Made by a program: the position numbers and the translations under genes. From the NCBI GenBank assembly GCA_963791325.1, contig CAWBRU010000011.1, positions 62,001 through 126,000 on the forward strand: DNA of 64,000 nucleotides, given 5' to 3'. The DNA comes from JBEVJK01 sp963791325. GTDB taxonomy: Bacteria > Pseudomonadota > Alphaproteobacteria > Rhizobiales > Rhizobiaceae. Of this stretch, positions 17,797 through 27,376 are shown one piece after another (position 1 is the first letter of the stretch; the number at the start of each line of letters is the position of its first letter). Below the pieces are notes generated by a model, which was not told the DNA's origin, searched no databases, and saw only the letters and a list, made by a program, of their open reading frames with translations.

Positions 17797-17879
17797 TTCC
17801 TTAAATCGGTACTCCCCTCCAAGTCATTGTTTTTCTGCGATTCCGGACGGAAAACCGTTGCCGTTTTTCCTGGCATTGC
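17797..17879 (-). repeat. Dispersed 83-bp repeat, copy 1
   Basis: Read on the minus strand this matches 36657-36739 at about 71 of 83 positions without gaps (counted by eye). The core contains TTTTCCGTCCGGAAT, an inverted repeat TTCCG-TC-CGGAA, and ends CCGATTTAAGGAA. It lies between the acyl-CoA dehydrogenase stop and the last gene of the cellulose operon. It resembles short intergenic repeats that are abundant in rhizobial genomes (from memory). Confidence 0.7.
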
Positions 17880-17880
17880 T

Positions 17881-20331
17881 TTAGTTGTTGCGCGGGTGGC
17901 GGGCGGATTTGAGCTCGGCCAGACCACGCGCGGCGTCCCGGTTGCCGGTCTTGGCGACGGCGCGGAAGACACGCTCGGCGTCGCCCCAGCGGCCGAGGTT
18001 GAGATAGGCATAGCCGCGCATCACCATCAGGTCATTGCGCTGCGGGGCAATCGCGTCGCGCTGGTCGAGTGCCAGCAATGCCTCGACATAGCGGTGCGCA
18101 TCGAAGGCGCCGGTCGCCTGTCTTTCCAGAATCGAGGTCTGCAGCTCGATCGCCCGGCGATGGTCCTGCGGCGATTTGCTGGCCGCCACCGCGGCCTGGT
18201 TGGACAGGCCGGCGCGCAGATAAGCGAGGCTCTGACCATAGGCGGCGTCGCTGCGCACCCGTTCCGAGCCGCTGCGCAGGGCCGCTTCGAAGGCGGCCGC
18301 CGCCTCGAGCGGACGGTTGATGTCCATCAGGCACCAGCCGCGGGTGAGCGCCGCCTGGCCCGACAATGTCTCCGGATTGACGGAGCTGGTGCAGCCGCGC
18401 CCCGAGGCGCGTGGCGTGCCGGAGGCGCGCGGCGCGCTGCGGGCGGGGGGAGCATCGTTGAGCTGCGCCTGGATGGTCGCTTCCGGCAGGGCCGGCTCGA
18501 TGACGGGCTCGGGCTCGGCGACCGCCGGAAAGCGTTGGGCCGCAGGCTGGTCGCGGTTGAGCAAGGGCTGCGCCTGGAACTGCGGCTGAGGCAGCGTCTC
18601 GGCCTGGTAGAGCTGCGGCTGAATCTGCGGCAGCGGATTGCTCGGGTAGAGCTCGGGCGACAGCGGCGAGGGCGGTTTCGGACGGTCGACGGGCAGTTCC
18701 ACGGCCGGCGCCGGCTGCTGCTGCCCCAGGACCGGGGCAAGCCGCTTTTGCCGTTCCTGGAGCTGCCGCAGGCGGCGCGCCTCGCGGCTTTCGCCGAGCG
18801 TGGCGATGCGGGTCGATTTGCCGACCCAGCGGCGTTGGATGGCGGCCACGGTGGCTTTGTCGCCCAGCCGATTGGAGGTGAGCGCCAGCCCGTAGGCCGA
18901 GGGCTCGTCGTCGGGCTTCCATTCCAGCGCCTGCTCGAACCACTGTGCCGCGGTGTCGAACTGGTTGAGGAGATAGGCGTACCAGCCGAGCTGCTGGGCC
19001 GTGGCAGTGTCCTTGGCGGCGACCACCGCCGGGACGATGCGCTGCAGCACGTCCGGTGCGATCTCGACCGGAGGATCGGTGGCCAGAAGATTGGCGGCCG
19101 CGGCCAGATAGGTGCTGCGGCTTTCGTCGGACTCATCGCGCCACTTGACCATGACGTCCTCGGCCTCGGCCGGATTTTTCTGGGCGATCAGTGCCAGCGC
19201 GAGGCCTTGGGAGGCGCTCGAGCTGTCTTCGATGCCGCGCGCCTTGCGGAACCATTCCTCCGCCTGGGGGACATTGTTGCGGCCGAGAAAGTACCAGCCG
19301 AGCAGCAGGCTATCGGTGGCCTTGTTTTCCGTCCGCGCCAATTCCCCCACCATGTCGACGTCGCTTTGTGCAACGGTGATCTTGGGATCCTTAGCCGCCG
19401 CGATCAGGGCCTGACGTGCCAACTCCTGCTGGATGGTCTGGAACTCGGCATCGCCTTCGGCCTTGCTGCGCGCCGTCTCGAGCAGCGCGTTCATCGAGGC
19501 GCGCGGCATCACAACCATCGCCTTTTGCATGGTGGCCAGGCGCTCGCCGGCATTGTCGCAATTGGTCAGCACATAGCGATAGGCGTCCTCCGCCCGCTGC
19601 TGGCGCCCGGTCTTGGCGAAGGCTTCGGCGACGCGCCAGAGCACGTCGACCTCGCTGCAGGTGAGCAGGCTCGGATTGGTCGAGGCCACGCGGATCACGG
19701 TCTCATACTGCTTCAGGTTCGAGGCGTTGATCAGCCGTTCGCGCAATTCGGCGAGGGCCAGCCGCTGCAGCAGATCGTCGGGCACCACCCAGTCCGGCTC
19801 CGCAGCCTGCCGGTCGGCAATCGCCTTGCGCACTTCCGCCAGCTTGTTCTCGGCATAGAGGGCCCACATGCGGTCGAGCTCCGGATCGGTGCCGGCCGGC
19901 GCGTCGAGCGGGTTGGTCGGCGGCGTCCAGCCCGGATAGAGCGCCTTCAGGCGCGCGATCTCGGCGGCCAGGCGGCGCTGATCGCCTTGCCGGGCGAAGT
20001 AGCGAAGGGCCAACTCATCGACGAGCGGGGCGCCGTTGGCGCCTGCTGCCGCCGGCGGCTGGGCTGGCGGCACCGGGGCGGGTGCGGCCGGTGCGACCGG
20101 CGGCATCGGCATGGTGCCGCCGGTACCGGTCGCGGGCGCCTGGGCGAGGATCGTGCCGCCCTCTACTGCCCGCTGGGTGAGCTGCCCCTGGCCGCTTGCC
20201 GTGGTGCCTGAAACGACCAGCGAATCCGGCAACAACGGCGGATTGGCCCCCGGCGCCCAGTATTGCTGGTAGCCGAGGTAGATCGCCACGGCCGAGGCCA
20301 GGCAAGCAAGCAGGAGCGCCGGCGACCTCAT
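17881..20331 (-). CDS. Cellulose operon TPR protein (BcsK/BcsC-like)
   Basis: Protein of 816 aa. An N-terminal membrane anchor (ALLLACLASAVAIYLGY) is followed by a Pro/Ala/Gly-rich linker (about residues 45-95) and long helical tetratricopeptide-like repeats. A second Pro/Gln-rich linker lies near residues 540-620 and more TPRs follow at the C-terminus. It is probably the periplasmic scaffold that replaces BcsC in rhizobial-type cellulose operons, guiding glucan export or linking the synthase to peptidoglycan. The ATG at 20331 overlaps the bcsZ stop by 4 bp. No BcsC-type outer-membrane beta-barrel is visible at the C-terminus. Confidence 0.75.
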   Translation of the reverse strand: MRSPALLLACLASAVAIYLGYQQYWAPGANPPLLPDSLVVSGTTASGQGQLTQRAVEGGTILAQAPATGTGGTMPMPPVAPAAPAPVPPAQPPAAAGANGAPLVDELALRYFARQGDQRRLAAEIARLKALYPGWTPPTNPLDAPAGTDPELDRMWALYAENKLAEVRKAIADRQAAEPDWVVPDDLLQRLALAELRERLINASNLKQYETVIRVASTNPSLLTCSEVDVLWRVAEAFAKTGRQQRAEDAYRYVLTNCDNAGERLATMQKAMVVMPRASMNALLETARSKAEGDAEFQTIQQELARQALIAAAKDPKITVAQSDVDMVGELARTENKATDSLLLGWYFLGRNNVPQAEEWFRKARGIEDSSSASQGLALALIAQKNPAEAEDVMVKWRDESDESRSTYLAAAANLLATDPPVEIAPDVLQRIVPAVVAAKDTATAQQLGWYAYLLNQFDTAAQWFEQALEWKPDDEPSAYGLALTSNRLGDKATVAAIQRRWVGKSTRIATLGESREARRLRQLQERQKRLAPVLGQQQPAPAVELPVDRPKPPSPLSPELYPSNPLPQIQPQLYQAETLPQPQFQAQPLLNRDQPAAQRFPAVAEPEPVIEPALPEATIQAQLNDAPPARSAPRASGTPRASGRGCTSSVNPETLSGQAALTRGWCLMDINRPLEAAAAFEAALRSGSERVRSDAAYGQSLAYLRAGLSNQAAVAASKSPQDHRRAIELQTSILERQATGAFDAHRYVEALLALDQRDAIAPQRNDLMVMRGYAYLNLGRWGDAERVFRAVAKTGNRDAARGLAELKSARHPRNN

Positions 20332-21377
20332 AAGCACTCCGGATGCTTTTCGGCCGCGAACGACAGCACCAGCAGGTGCAGCGTCGAGGGATAGTAACGG
20401 GTGGGCACGAAGGCGGCGAGCTCGGGCGGGAAATGGCTCCCGTCGAGCACGCAAGAGACCAGCGCCGGAATGGCCTTGTAGCCGACCTCGGCGAGGATGT
20501 CCTTGGCTTCGCCGGTGGTGAGATCGACCGTCTCGACATTGCCGTCCTCACCCACCATGCCGTCCCTGAGCTCCTTGAGGAGCACCCGGTCGGAATCGCC
20601 TGCCCGCACCAGATAGAGCGGAATCCGCAGCGCGTTGTAGCCGAATTCGGGTGGGAAGCCCTCCGCCGGCCGCGGCCGCGCACGCATCGACAGCCAGTCG
20701 GGCGGCAGCTTGCGGTCGGAAAAGCGCGCCTGCTTGATCAGCGCCTTGCCGTCGGACTCGACCTTCGCCCAGTCGGCGTCGGGAGCCAGCCGCTTCAGCT
20801 CCGGAAAGGCCTCAAGAACGAGGTACGACAGGTTGACGACCGGGCCGTCGCCTCGGTCGGCCGCACCGAAGCCGCTCGTTCCGGGCATCAGGAGCTGCTT
20901 GCCCTCATGCGTCTTGATCGCCGTCTTGCCGATCGCCTGAGCCAGGGTGGCGGCAGCCTGGGTGAAATCCGGCCGGTTCCATGCCGTGCCGGCCTTGGCC
21001 AGCGCGTAGGCGATCAGAATATCGCCGTCGACGGCGTTGTTCAGGTCGGTGACATGCGGACTGGCGGCCGGATCCCATTTCCAGGCCACCAGCCCATCGT
21101 CGCGCAGCAAGAGCTCGGTGTGGGTGAACGACCAGATCTGCTCGAAATCCGCGCGGCTGTCGGCCAGGAACGCCAGCAGCAGGCCGTAACCTTGGCCCTC
21201 GCTGTGGCTGATGCCGCCATTGCCGTCGTCGATGATGCGGCCGTTCGTATCGACGAACTTGGCCTTATAGGCCTGCCAATCCGTCGGCCGGATGAGGCTC
21301 GCCGCCTTGGCCGGCGTGCAGATGGCGAGCACGGCCATCGCGGCACCTGTCAGCCAAAGGCGGAGCGGCGCGTTCAA
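20328..21377 (-). CDS. bcsZ: Endo-1,4-beta-glucanase, GH8 (BcsZ)
   Basis: Protein of 349 aa with a signal peptide (LWLTGAAMAVLAICTPAKA). The GH8 acid glutamate lies in HSEGQGYGLLLAF, and further family segments include WKWDP, DLNNAVDGDILIAYAL and RIPLYLVRAGDSD. It cuts beta-1,4-glucan in the periplasm and is needed for proper cellulose export in known operons. I place the start at a TTG (21377): it has GGGAG 6 bp upstream, starts the signal peptide and overlaps the bcsB stop by 4 bp (TTGA), like the flanking junctions. A longer frame to 21434 lies inside bcsB. Confidence 0.88.
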   Translation of the reverse strand: MNAPLRLWLTGAAMAVLAICTPAKAASLIRPTDWQAYKAKFVDTNGRIIDDGNGGISHSEGQGYGLLLAFLADSRADFEQIWSFTHTELLLRDDGLVAWKWDPAASPHVTDLNNAVDGDILIAYALAKAGTAWNRPDFTQAAATLAQAIGKTAIKTHEGKQLLMPGTSGFGAADRGDGPVVNLSYLVLEAFPELKRLAPDADWAKVESDGKALIKQARFSDRKLPPDWLSMRARPRPAEGFPPEFGYNALRIPLYLVRAGDSDRVLLKELRDGMVGEDGNVETVDLTTGEAKDILAEVGYKAIPALVSCVLDGSHFPPELAAFVPTRYYPSTLHLLVLSFAAEKHPECL

Positions 21378-23842
21378 TGGCGTCTCCCAATGGTGCCGAG
21401 AAGTGCCGACGTGGCGATGCCGAGCAGGGTGCACACCGCAAACAGCGACGCCGAGTAGGACAGGATGTTGGCCGACAGCCAGTTGGCGGCAATCATCCGG
21501 TAGTTGGTGAGCGAAAAGGGCTGCGTGGCGAAGAAGGTCACCCGGCTCACCGGCAAGGTGACGACGTTGCCGTTCAGCTTTTCATAGGTCGCCAGACGCC
21601 CGCTGACTTGCGCCCATTCGCGGCGCTGGGTCAGCGCGCGCATCGACTGTTCGAGGTCTTTGGGCGAGGTTCCGGTGGCGACCAGCCAGGTGCCGCCGGC
21701 GCCGGGGCTCGTGCCCTGGGCCAGCAACAGGCTGGCGCTGCCCGGCGGAACGAAATTGGCCACCGAGCCGGGCGCCAGCCTGAGCGTGCTGAGGGAGATA
21801 TCGAAGTTGCGATCGAGCCAGTCCTCGAGCAGGCTGACCTGGCCGCGCCAGCCGCGCCCCTTGAGCTCGTCGCGCCAGCGATCGAAGGCTTCCTCGGTGT
21901 TGGCCGGCGGGTTCCGTCCGGCATCGGCCGCCGCCTCCCCCCAGGCCGTGCGGCTATCCTCCGACACGCCGACCTGGGACAACAGGCCGGGCGGCAACTG
22001 CCCGACAGGGCCGACAAAGATTGCGTCGCGGTCGCCGATCGTGCCCGCATTGACCACCAATTCGACCGGAATCGGACGTCCGGCAGCCACCGAAAGCCGT
22101 GCCATCAGTGTGGTTGCGGCCGACAGCGATTCCGGCTCGGTCCCGACGAGCAGCGGAACGGGGATCTCGGCACTGTTGTAGGGGAAGCCGGTGCCGGACG
22201 TGGCGGCAAGGTTCGGCCGCTGGCCCACCCGGGCAAAGCTGGGCACGATGAATTCGGTCGTGTCGAACAGCGCGAAACGCTTGACCAGGCTGTTGTTGCC
22301 GCCGGCCACGCAGGCCGCATCCTCGCGCGTCAAAAGCACCGCTTCGAGTGCAATCACGTTCACCCCTGGCCGGAAGTGCCGCATGGTGATGCCGATCGGC
22401 AGGTGGCGCAGGATGCTGCCGCCGGAGGTCGTGATCGGCACCGTGGCGGCGATGTTGTCGTTGACATAGACGTCGATATGGCTGCCGGGCACGACGCTGG
22501 CCGAGTAGGCCGCATCGAGGAGGATGGTCGCCTCGCCATAGGCGGCGGCATAGAAATCGGAGGGCACGCCGATGGTGAAATCGGTGCGGAACCGGCGGCC
22601 GGCGAATTCCTGGGTGTCGACGCCGAGCTGGGCGAAACTCAGGCGCCCGCCATTGACCAGGAAGGGGGTGTCGGGGGCATGCCAGAACTGGGTCGGCAGC
22701 ACCGTCCGGGTTACCCCCGGCGGCCGATCGGTCCGGCTGACCAGGCTGTCGATCGCGCCGGCCAGCGCTTGCCAAGACGGGCCGACGATGACCAGCGTGC
22801 CGGGACCGAATTTGGGGTCGTCGACGAAGCGCACCACCGGCGAGGCAATGGAGCCCTCCGGCAGCTCGGCCAGGATGTCGCGCAGCTCGGCGGCGGTGCC
22901 GACGACGATGGTCTGGTTGCCAGGCGCCCGCTTGGGGGCCTGGCTGCTGGTGACATGCACCGCCTGGCCTGGAGTGCCGGCGAGCAGGGCCAATCCCTCC
23001 GTCAGGCGGGTGATGACCGGCATGGTCGTGGGCTCGTCGAGACTGGGAACGACGAGATTGAAGGACGTCTGGCCGGTGCTGTCGACGCCGACAGCCCTGA
23101 GATCCTCGAGCCGCGTCGGCACCCCGGCGGCGGGATCGTCGAACGACAGGAAAGTGCGGGCAGGGTCGATGTCGGCCCACAGATCGTAAGTCGACTGCAC
23201 CGTGCAATCGGTCCGGTGGCGCTGGGTGGCCTGCATCCGGATCAGGTTGATGCCTTCCTTGAGCACCCCCGGCGCGACCTTGCGGGTGATCTCGGTCAGC
23301 CGGTCGGGCGAGCTCACGCCGCCATCGTAGATCTTGGCGCCGTTGATCATCACGCTGAGGTTCGACGCTTCCGGCGCGGTGAAGATCGAGCTCTGATAGG
23401 CGAGCGCCAGCGTCGCCGGCGACCGCGCCTGCTCGGGCGTCAGATAGAAAGCCCAGAGGCGGCGATCGATCTCGCCGCTCAGCACGAATTCGCGCGACGG
23501 GATCAGAAAGCGCCGCGCCTTCGAAGGCTGGGCATTGCCGCGGGCCGGCACGGCCGGAGGGCTGGCCGCGGCCTTCGGCGCGGCGGCCGCCGGGGCGGGC
23601 GTCTCGGCCGTTCCGGTGTCCGCAGGCGGGTTGGCGGTCTGGGCCGGCTCGGTCGCGGCGGCCGGCGGAGCCGGCGGTTGCCCGGGCAGGGCCGGCGTCG
23701 GAGCGGCGGGCGTGGGAGCCGGCGCGGCCGGCGCAGCCTCCGGCGGCCGTTCACCACGCATGTCGAACGGGGCGGTCTGCGCCCAAGCCGTGCCAGCGCC
23801 GAGCGACAGGAACAGCAGGGCGACAGCGGCACGCAGCGTCAT
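21374..23842 (-). CDS. bcsB: Cellulose synthase regulatory/periplasmic subunit BcsB
   Basis: Protein of 822 aa with signal peptide (LRAAVALLFLSLGAGTAWA), then an Ala/Pro-rich linker (about 30-95). The large periplasmic body has the alternating carbohydrate-binding and flavodoxin-like domains typical of BcsB. A C-terminal transmembrane anchor (LSANILSYSASLFAVCTLLGIATSALL) holds it beside BcsA. BcsB guides the emerging glucan through the periplasm. The ATG at 23842 overlaps the bcsA stop by 4 bp; the frame is open to 24274 but that part is inside bcsA. Confidence 0.88.
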   Translation of the reverse strand: MTLRAAVALLFLSLGAGTAWAQTAPFDMRGERPPEAAPAAPAPTPAAPTPALPGQPPAPPAAATEPAQTANPPADTGTAETPAPAAAAPKAAASPPAVPARGNAQPSKARRFLIPSREFVLSGEIDRRLWAFYLTPEQARSPATLALAYQSSIFTAPEASNLSVMINGAKIYDGGVSSPDRLTEITRKVAPGVLKEGINLIRMQATQRHRTDCTVQSTYDLWADIDPARTFLSFDDPAAGVPTRLEDLRAVGVDSTGQTSFNLVVPSLDEPTTMPVITRLTEGLALLAGTPGQAVHVTSSQAPKRAPGNQTIVVGTAAELRDILAELPEGSIASPVVRFVDDPKFGPGTLVIVGPSWQALAGAIDSLVSRTDRPPGVTRTVLPTQFWHAPDTPFLVNGGRLSFAQLGVDTQEFAGRRFRTDFTIGVPSDFYAAAYGEATILLDAAYSASVVPGSHIDVYVNDNIAATVPITTSGGSILRHLPIGITMRHFRPGVNVIALEAVLLTREDAACVAGGNNSLVKRFALFDTTEFIVPSFARVGQRPNLAATSGTGFPYNSAEIPVPLLVGTEPESLSAATTLMARLSVAAGRPIPVELVVNAGTIGDRDAIFVGPVGQLPPGLLSQVGVSEDSRTAWGEAAADAGRNPPANTEEAFDRWRDELKGRGWRGQVSLLEDWLDRNFDISLSTLRLAPGSVANFVPPGSASLLLAQGTSPGAGGTWLVATGTSPKDLEQSMRALTQRREWAQVSGRLATYEKLNGNVVTLPVSRVTFFATQPFSLTNYRMIAANWLSANILSYSASLFAVCTLLGIATSALLGTIGRRH

Positions 23843-26037
23843 CGGGCCTCCGCCAGCTTTGCCTGTTCGGCCGCGGCGCGCGGGGCTCGCAAGCTGCGCA
23901 TCAGATAGACCAGGCCGCGATAGGTCTGATAAAGCGCCAGCCCGAAGAACCAGAGCGTGCCGCGCAGCAGTCCGGGATTGCCGCGGCGCGACAGCTGAAA
24001 CTGCGTCCACTGCGCGGAGTTGGCGAACACCAGGTCGGCAATCAGCCGATGATGCTCGGGCGAGATCGCCTCGTACTGGCAGCCGACGGAGACCATCTGC
24101 CCGTCCTGCTCGAGGTTGCGCACCAGCACCGGCAGCACGCCTTTTTCGGTGCTGCCGTAGGGGGTGAAGCGCAACGACGCGAGATCCTGGACGGTCGCCT
24201 TTGCCGCGTCCTTGCCTGTCAGCTGGACGCGGACGCCGTGGACGGAGACGTCGACGATGGTGCCGGCGACCCATTGATCGCCGAGGCGGAAGTCGCAGCG
24301 GCGGCTCGTCTTGATGCGGCGGGTGGCGGTGCGCGCGCCGCGCTCCGACACCACCCCGAGCGCCGCCCCGGCCATCACCAGATTGAGCAGGTTCCAGGCG
24401 CCCACGACGACGGTGACGTCGGCATTGTAGGGCTCGGTATAGACCCGGTAGACCGTGACCCCGACGCCGACCAGCAGCACGGCGAAGATGATGAAGAACG
24501 GGGCACTGATCTCGGACAGCCGGCTAACGCCGATCGATTCGTCCTTGGCGGTGACCTTGAAGGTCGGCTTGCGGGGATTGAGGATCACCGAGATCACCGC
24601 CGGCAGGAGGTGCACGGTCTGCACATATTCGTAGAGCTCGGAGATCCACGGCCAGCGGAACGCCCCATAGAGGTAGTTCTGCATCATCAGGTTCACGAGC
24701 ATGTAGGTGAGCGTATAGGCCATGAACTCACCCCCCGAGGCCGTGAAGATCTCGAGGTCGAAGAACAGGTAGAACAGCGGCGCCACCAGGAAGATGGCGC
24801 GCGGGAAAGGAAACAGCCAAAACAGGGTCGAGGACATGTAGCAAAGCCGCTGCGGCAGCGACAGGCCGCGCTTCAGCAGCGGCATGCGGAAGCGCAGGAT
24901 CTGCATCATGCCCTGCGCCCAGCGGCTGCGCTGGCCGATGAAGGAGGCGAACGTCGCCGGCTGCAATCCGGCAATCAGCGGCTTGTCGACATAGATGCTG
25001 TCCCAGCCGCGCGAGTGCAGCTCGACGGCCGTTTCGCAATCTTCGGTGATGCTGATGCCGCTGAAGCCGCCGGTCTCGTTGAGCGCTGTCCGGTTCAACA
25101 ATGCGGCTGAGCCGCAGAAGAAGGCGGCGTTCCACTTGTCCAAGCCGCGCTGGATGATGCCGTAGAACATCTCGTTCTCGGACGGCATGCGCTCGAACGT
25201 GCGCAGATTGCGCTCGAGCGGGTCCGGGTTGAGGAAGAAGTGCGGAGTCTGGACGAGGAACAAGCGCTTGTTCTCGGCATAGAAGCCGACGGTCTCCTTC
25301 AGGAAATCGCGCGCCGGCGCATGGTCGGCATCGAACACGGCGATCAGGTCGCCGTTCGAATTGGCCATACCGTTGTTGAGGTTGCCGGCCTTGGCATGCT
25401 CGTTGCGCGCCCGCGTCAGGTAGCGCACGTCGAGTGCGGCACACAGCTCCTGCAGCTCCCGATGGCGCTCCTCGGCGGCGATCGCGTCGGACACCTTGTC
25501 GGCGTTGCGCTTCTGAACGGTGCTGCCGTCGTCGAGCAGCCAGACGGTGAACTTGTCGGCCGGGTAGTCCATCGCCCGGCAGGCCGCCATGGTGTTGGCC
25601 AGCAGATAGGCTTCCTCATTGTAGGTCGGGATGAAGACGTCGACGGTCGGCAGGTCCTCGTCCTTGGCGCTGGCGGCGCGCGAAGGTCGCGGCGGCAGCG
25701 GCGTGGCGACCACGAACAAGCTCAGCGTCAGCATGACGACGCTGTACAGTTCTGCACCATAGAGCAGGAACCCGGGAATGAAGTTCTCCGGCTGGTTGAT
25801 CGGCGGCAGCGTGCTGGTGGTGCGCCAATAGACATAGCGCAAGACGATCGAGGTGCCGAAGGCCAGCGAGATCAAACGCCAGATCCCGTCGGGTCTAAGC
25901 AGTTTCAGAAGCATCATGGTCACGACGACCACGAAGCCGGCAATCAGCTGAGCCTGGAGATTGATCGGCAAGGTGATCAGAAGGATCACGCATGCCGACA
26001 TCAGCGCCCAGAGGAGTACGGAGAAGACTTTGTTCAA
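23839..26037 (-). CDS. bcsA: Cellulose synthase catalytic subunit BcsA (GT2, PilZ)
   Basis: Protein of 732 aa. The GT2 domain shows the UDP-binding DDG (WLLDDGST), the metal motif FDADHAP, the catalytic base TEDCE and the acceptor motif QRSRWAQG. Multiple membrane helices flank it. The C-terminal PilZ domain has RTATR as RxxxR, followed 22 residues later by DVSVHG (DxSxxG), so c-di-GMP activation should be intact. It makes beta-1,4-glucan from UDP-glucose at the inner membrane. The start is a TTG (26037) with GGGAGG 10 bp upstream. bcsN ends 76 bp upstream. Confidence 0.93.
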   Translation of the reverse strand: MNKVFSVLLWALMSACVILLITLPINLQAQLIAGFVVVVTMMLLKLLRPDGIWRLISLAFGTSIVLRYVYWRTTSTLPPINQPENFIPGFLLYGAELYSVVMLTLSLFVVATPLPPRPSRAASAKDEDLPTVDVFIPTYNEEAYLLANTMAACRAMDYPADKFTVWLLDDGSTVQKRNADKVSDAIAAEERHRELQELCAALDVRYLTRARNEHAKAGNLNNGMANSNGDLIAVFDADHAPARDFLKETVGFYAENKRLFLVQTPHFFLNPDPLERNLRTFERMPSENEMFYGIIQRGLDKWNAAFFCGSAALLNRTALNETGGFSGISITEDCETAVELHSRGWDSIYVDKPLIAGLQPATFASFIGQRSRWAQGMMQILRFRMPLLKRGLSLPQRLCYMSSTLFWLFPFPRAIFLVAPLFYLFFDLEIFTASGGEFMAYTLTYMLVNLMMQNYLYGAFRWPWISELYEYVQTVHLLPAVISVILNPRKPTFKVTAKDESIGVSRLSEISAPFFIIFAVLLVGVGVTVYRVYTEPYNADVTVVVGAWNLLNLVMAGAALGVVSERGARTATRRIKTSRRCDFRLGDQWVAGTIVDVSVHGVRVQLTGKDAAKATVQDLASLRFTPYGSTEKGVLPVLVRNLEQDGQMVSVGCQYEAISPEHHRLIADLVFANSAQWTQFQLSRRGNPGLLRGTLWFFGLALYQTYRGLVYLMRSLRAPRAAAEQAKLAEAR

Positions 26038-26113
26038 AGGAATTGGGCCTCCCTGGCCGGCTCAGTCAACAGCTTTCCCCTTCTCCTCTCAATCAGACTC
26101 ATCGCCCATATGA

Positions 26114-27055
26114 CTAATTGCATGCAACCCCTCCCGTTCCCCGACCGGTACATGGCGGCGGCGGCACCACCACGCTGGGCACCGGAACGGCCGCGCCTTG
26201 GGCCGGCGGGGCGGCGGAGCGCGTTCCGCCCGGCGGCACCGGCACGACAGGTCCGACGGGTGTCGGGAGGGTCTCGACCACGGGCTCTGCGCGGGCGGAG
26301 CTGCGGCGCGGGGCCGCCGCGCGGCGCACGGCGGGCTGCGACGGCGGGGCCGACGAGACGTCGCGGAAGCCTTGCCCATCGGCCGGGTAGGTCGGCGCGC
26401 TCAGCCCGCCCATGCTGTCCGGAACGCCGGGCGGCTGGCCATAGGGGTTCCAGGCCAGGCCGCGGAAGAACGCGTTGATGGTGATCCCGTACATCACCGA
26501 CAGCAGCCGCTGCTCGGACAGCCGGGCGTCGCAGAGGCGCAACCGGATCGAGATGCTGCCCTGATTGCGGATGATCGTCGCCTGGCCGGAGGCTTGAATG
26601 CGCTGCCAGGCATAGAGGCAGAGGTCGCCGGTCGCGGCGCGTCCGACGGCATAGCCGAACGGGCCGTAGCGGTTCTGGACGTAATAGGGCGAGGAGCTCA
26701 TGCGAACGCCAGGCAGCGCGCGGCGCATGTCGGAATAGACGGCAATCGGCGACAGCGGCCGGTCGGAGAGCGAGGAAGGCCCGCCGGCGGCAAAGCCCAC
26801 CGGCCCCACCAGGCGGACGCTGATGCTGTTTTGGCCGGGCACATGCGAGGAGGTCGACAGCGCGATCTCCTGGGTGACGCCGTTGGAATAGCGCTGCTCG
26901 ATGACCCCGACGATGGACGGCCCGCCCGGCGGCGGCAGCACGAAGGCATCCTGGGAAGAAATCGAGCGCAAGGACTGCGTGGTCTCCGGCAAGCCGGCGG
27001 CCGTTCCACAGCCAGCCGCGGCAAGCGCGAGCGCGAGACCGGCAAAGCGTCTCAT
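26114..27055 (-). CDS. bcsN: Cellulose biosynthesis protein BcsN
   Basis: Protein of 313 aa with a lipoprotein signal (MRRFAGLALALAAAGC). The body (about 30-225) carries segments I associate with BcsN of Hyphomicrobiales, such as YGPFGYAVGR, CLYAWQRI and RLCD; the last ~80 residues are Pro/Ala-rich and low complexity. Its biochemical role is unknown; it occurs as first gene of rhizobial-type cellulose operons. The ATG at 27055 starts the signal peptide; two further in-frame starts lie 21 and about 87 bp upstream. Confidence 0.8.
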   Translation of the reverse strand: MRRFAGLALALAAAGCGTAAGLPETTQSLRSISSQDAFVLPPPGGPSIVGVIEQRYSNGVTQEIALSTSSHVPGQNSISVRLVGPVGFAAGGPSSLSDRPLSPIAVYSDMRRALPGVRMSSSPYYVQNRYGPFGYAVGRAATGDLCLYAWQRIQASGQATIIRNQGSISIRLRLCDARLSEQRLLSVMYGITINAFFRGLAWNPYGQPPGVPDSMGGLSAPTYPADGQGFRDVSSAPPSQPAVRRAAAPRRSSARAEPVVETLPTPVGPVVPVPPGGTRSAAPPAQGAAVPVPSVVVPPPPCTGRGTGGVACN

Positions 27056-27376
27056 GCATCGTGCAAGCTCAACCATCGAGGGGCCGACCCCGCCGCGGCT
27101 TGAACTGCTCGGCGAGGCTGACGGTGATTTACTCATACGCAACTAGCTGACACTCACTCTACCCGGCAGCCTTTACTATCAACGTGGTCGAGATTTGCCA
27201 AAAGAATCAGTCTCGTCCGTTTGCCCCCAGAGCAAGAATCATGGCCGGGCGCGGCCTAATCGCCACAGTTCAATTAAACTCATAGTTAATAATAGGTTAC
27301 CGATTTGGTTAACCATGAGATGTCTGAGGGCGGGGCTCGCCGCACCGCTTGAAGCGTCTCTGAGCGGGGACGGCGC
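27056..27376. promoter_or_regulatory. Upstream region of the cellulose operon
   Basis: These 321 bp hold no gene. Positions 27270-27320 are clearly richer in A+T than the surroundings. They contain TTAA-N7-TTACC (27286-27301), GGTTACC, and the perfect palindrome GGTTAACC (27307-27314). These are reminiscent of CtrA-type half-sites or AT-rich MucR sites. The operon promoter presumably lies here, but I could not fix a -10/-35 pair. Confidence 0.4.

Noticed and set aside
23839..26037. Degenerate PilZ motif in BcsA
   Set aside because: KTSRR near the domain first looked like a damaged RxxxR, but RTATR lies exactly 22 residues before DVSVHG, the spacing I count in E. coli BcsA. The site looks canonical.
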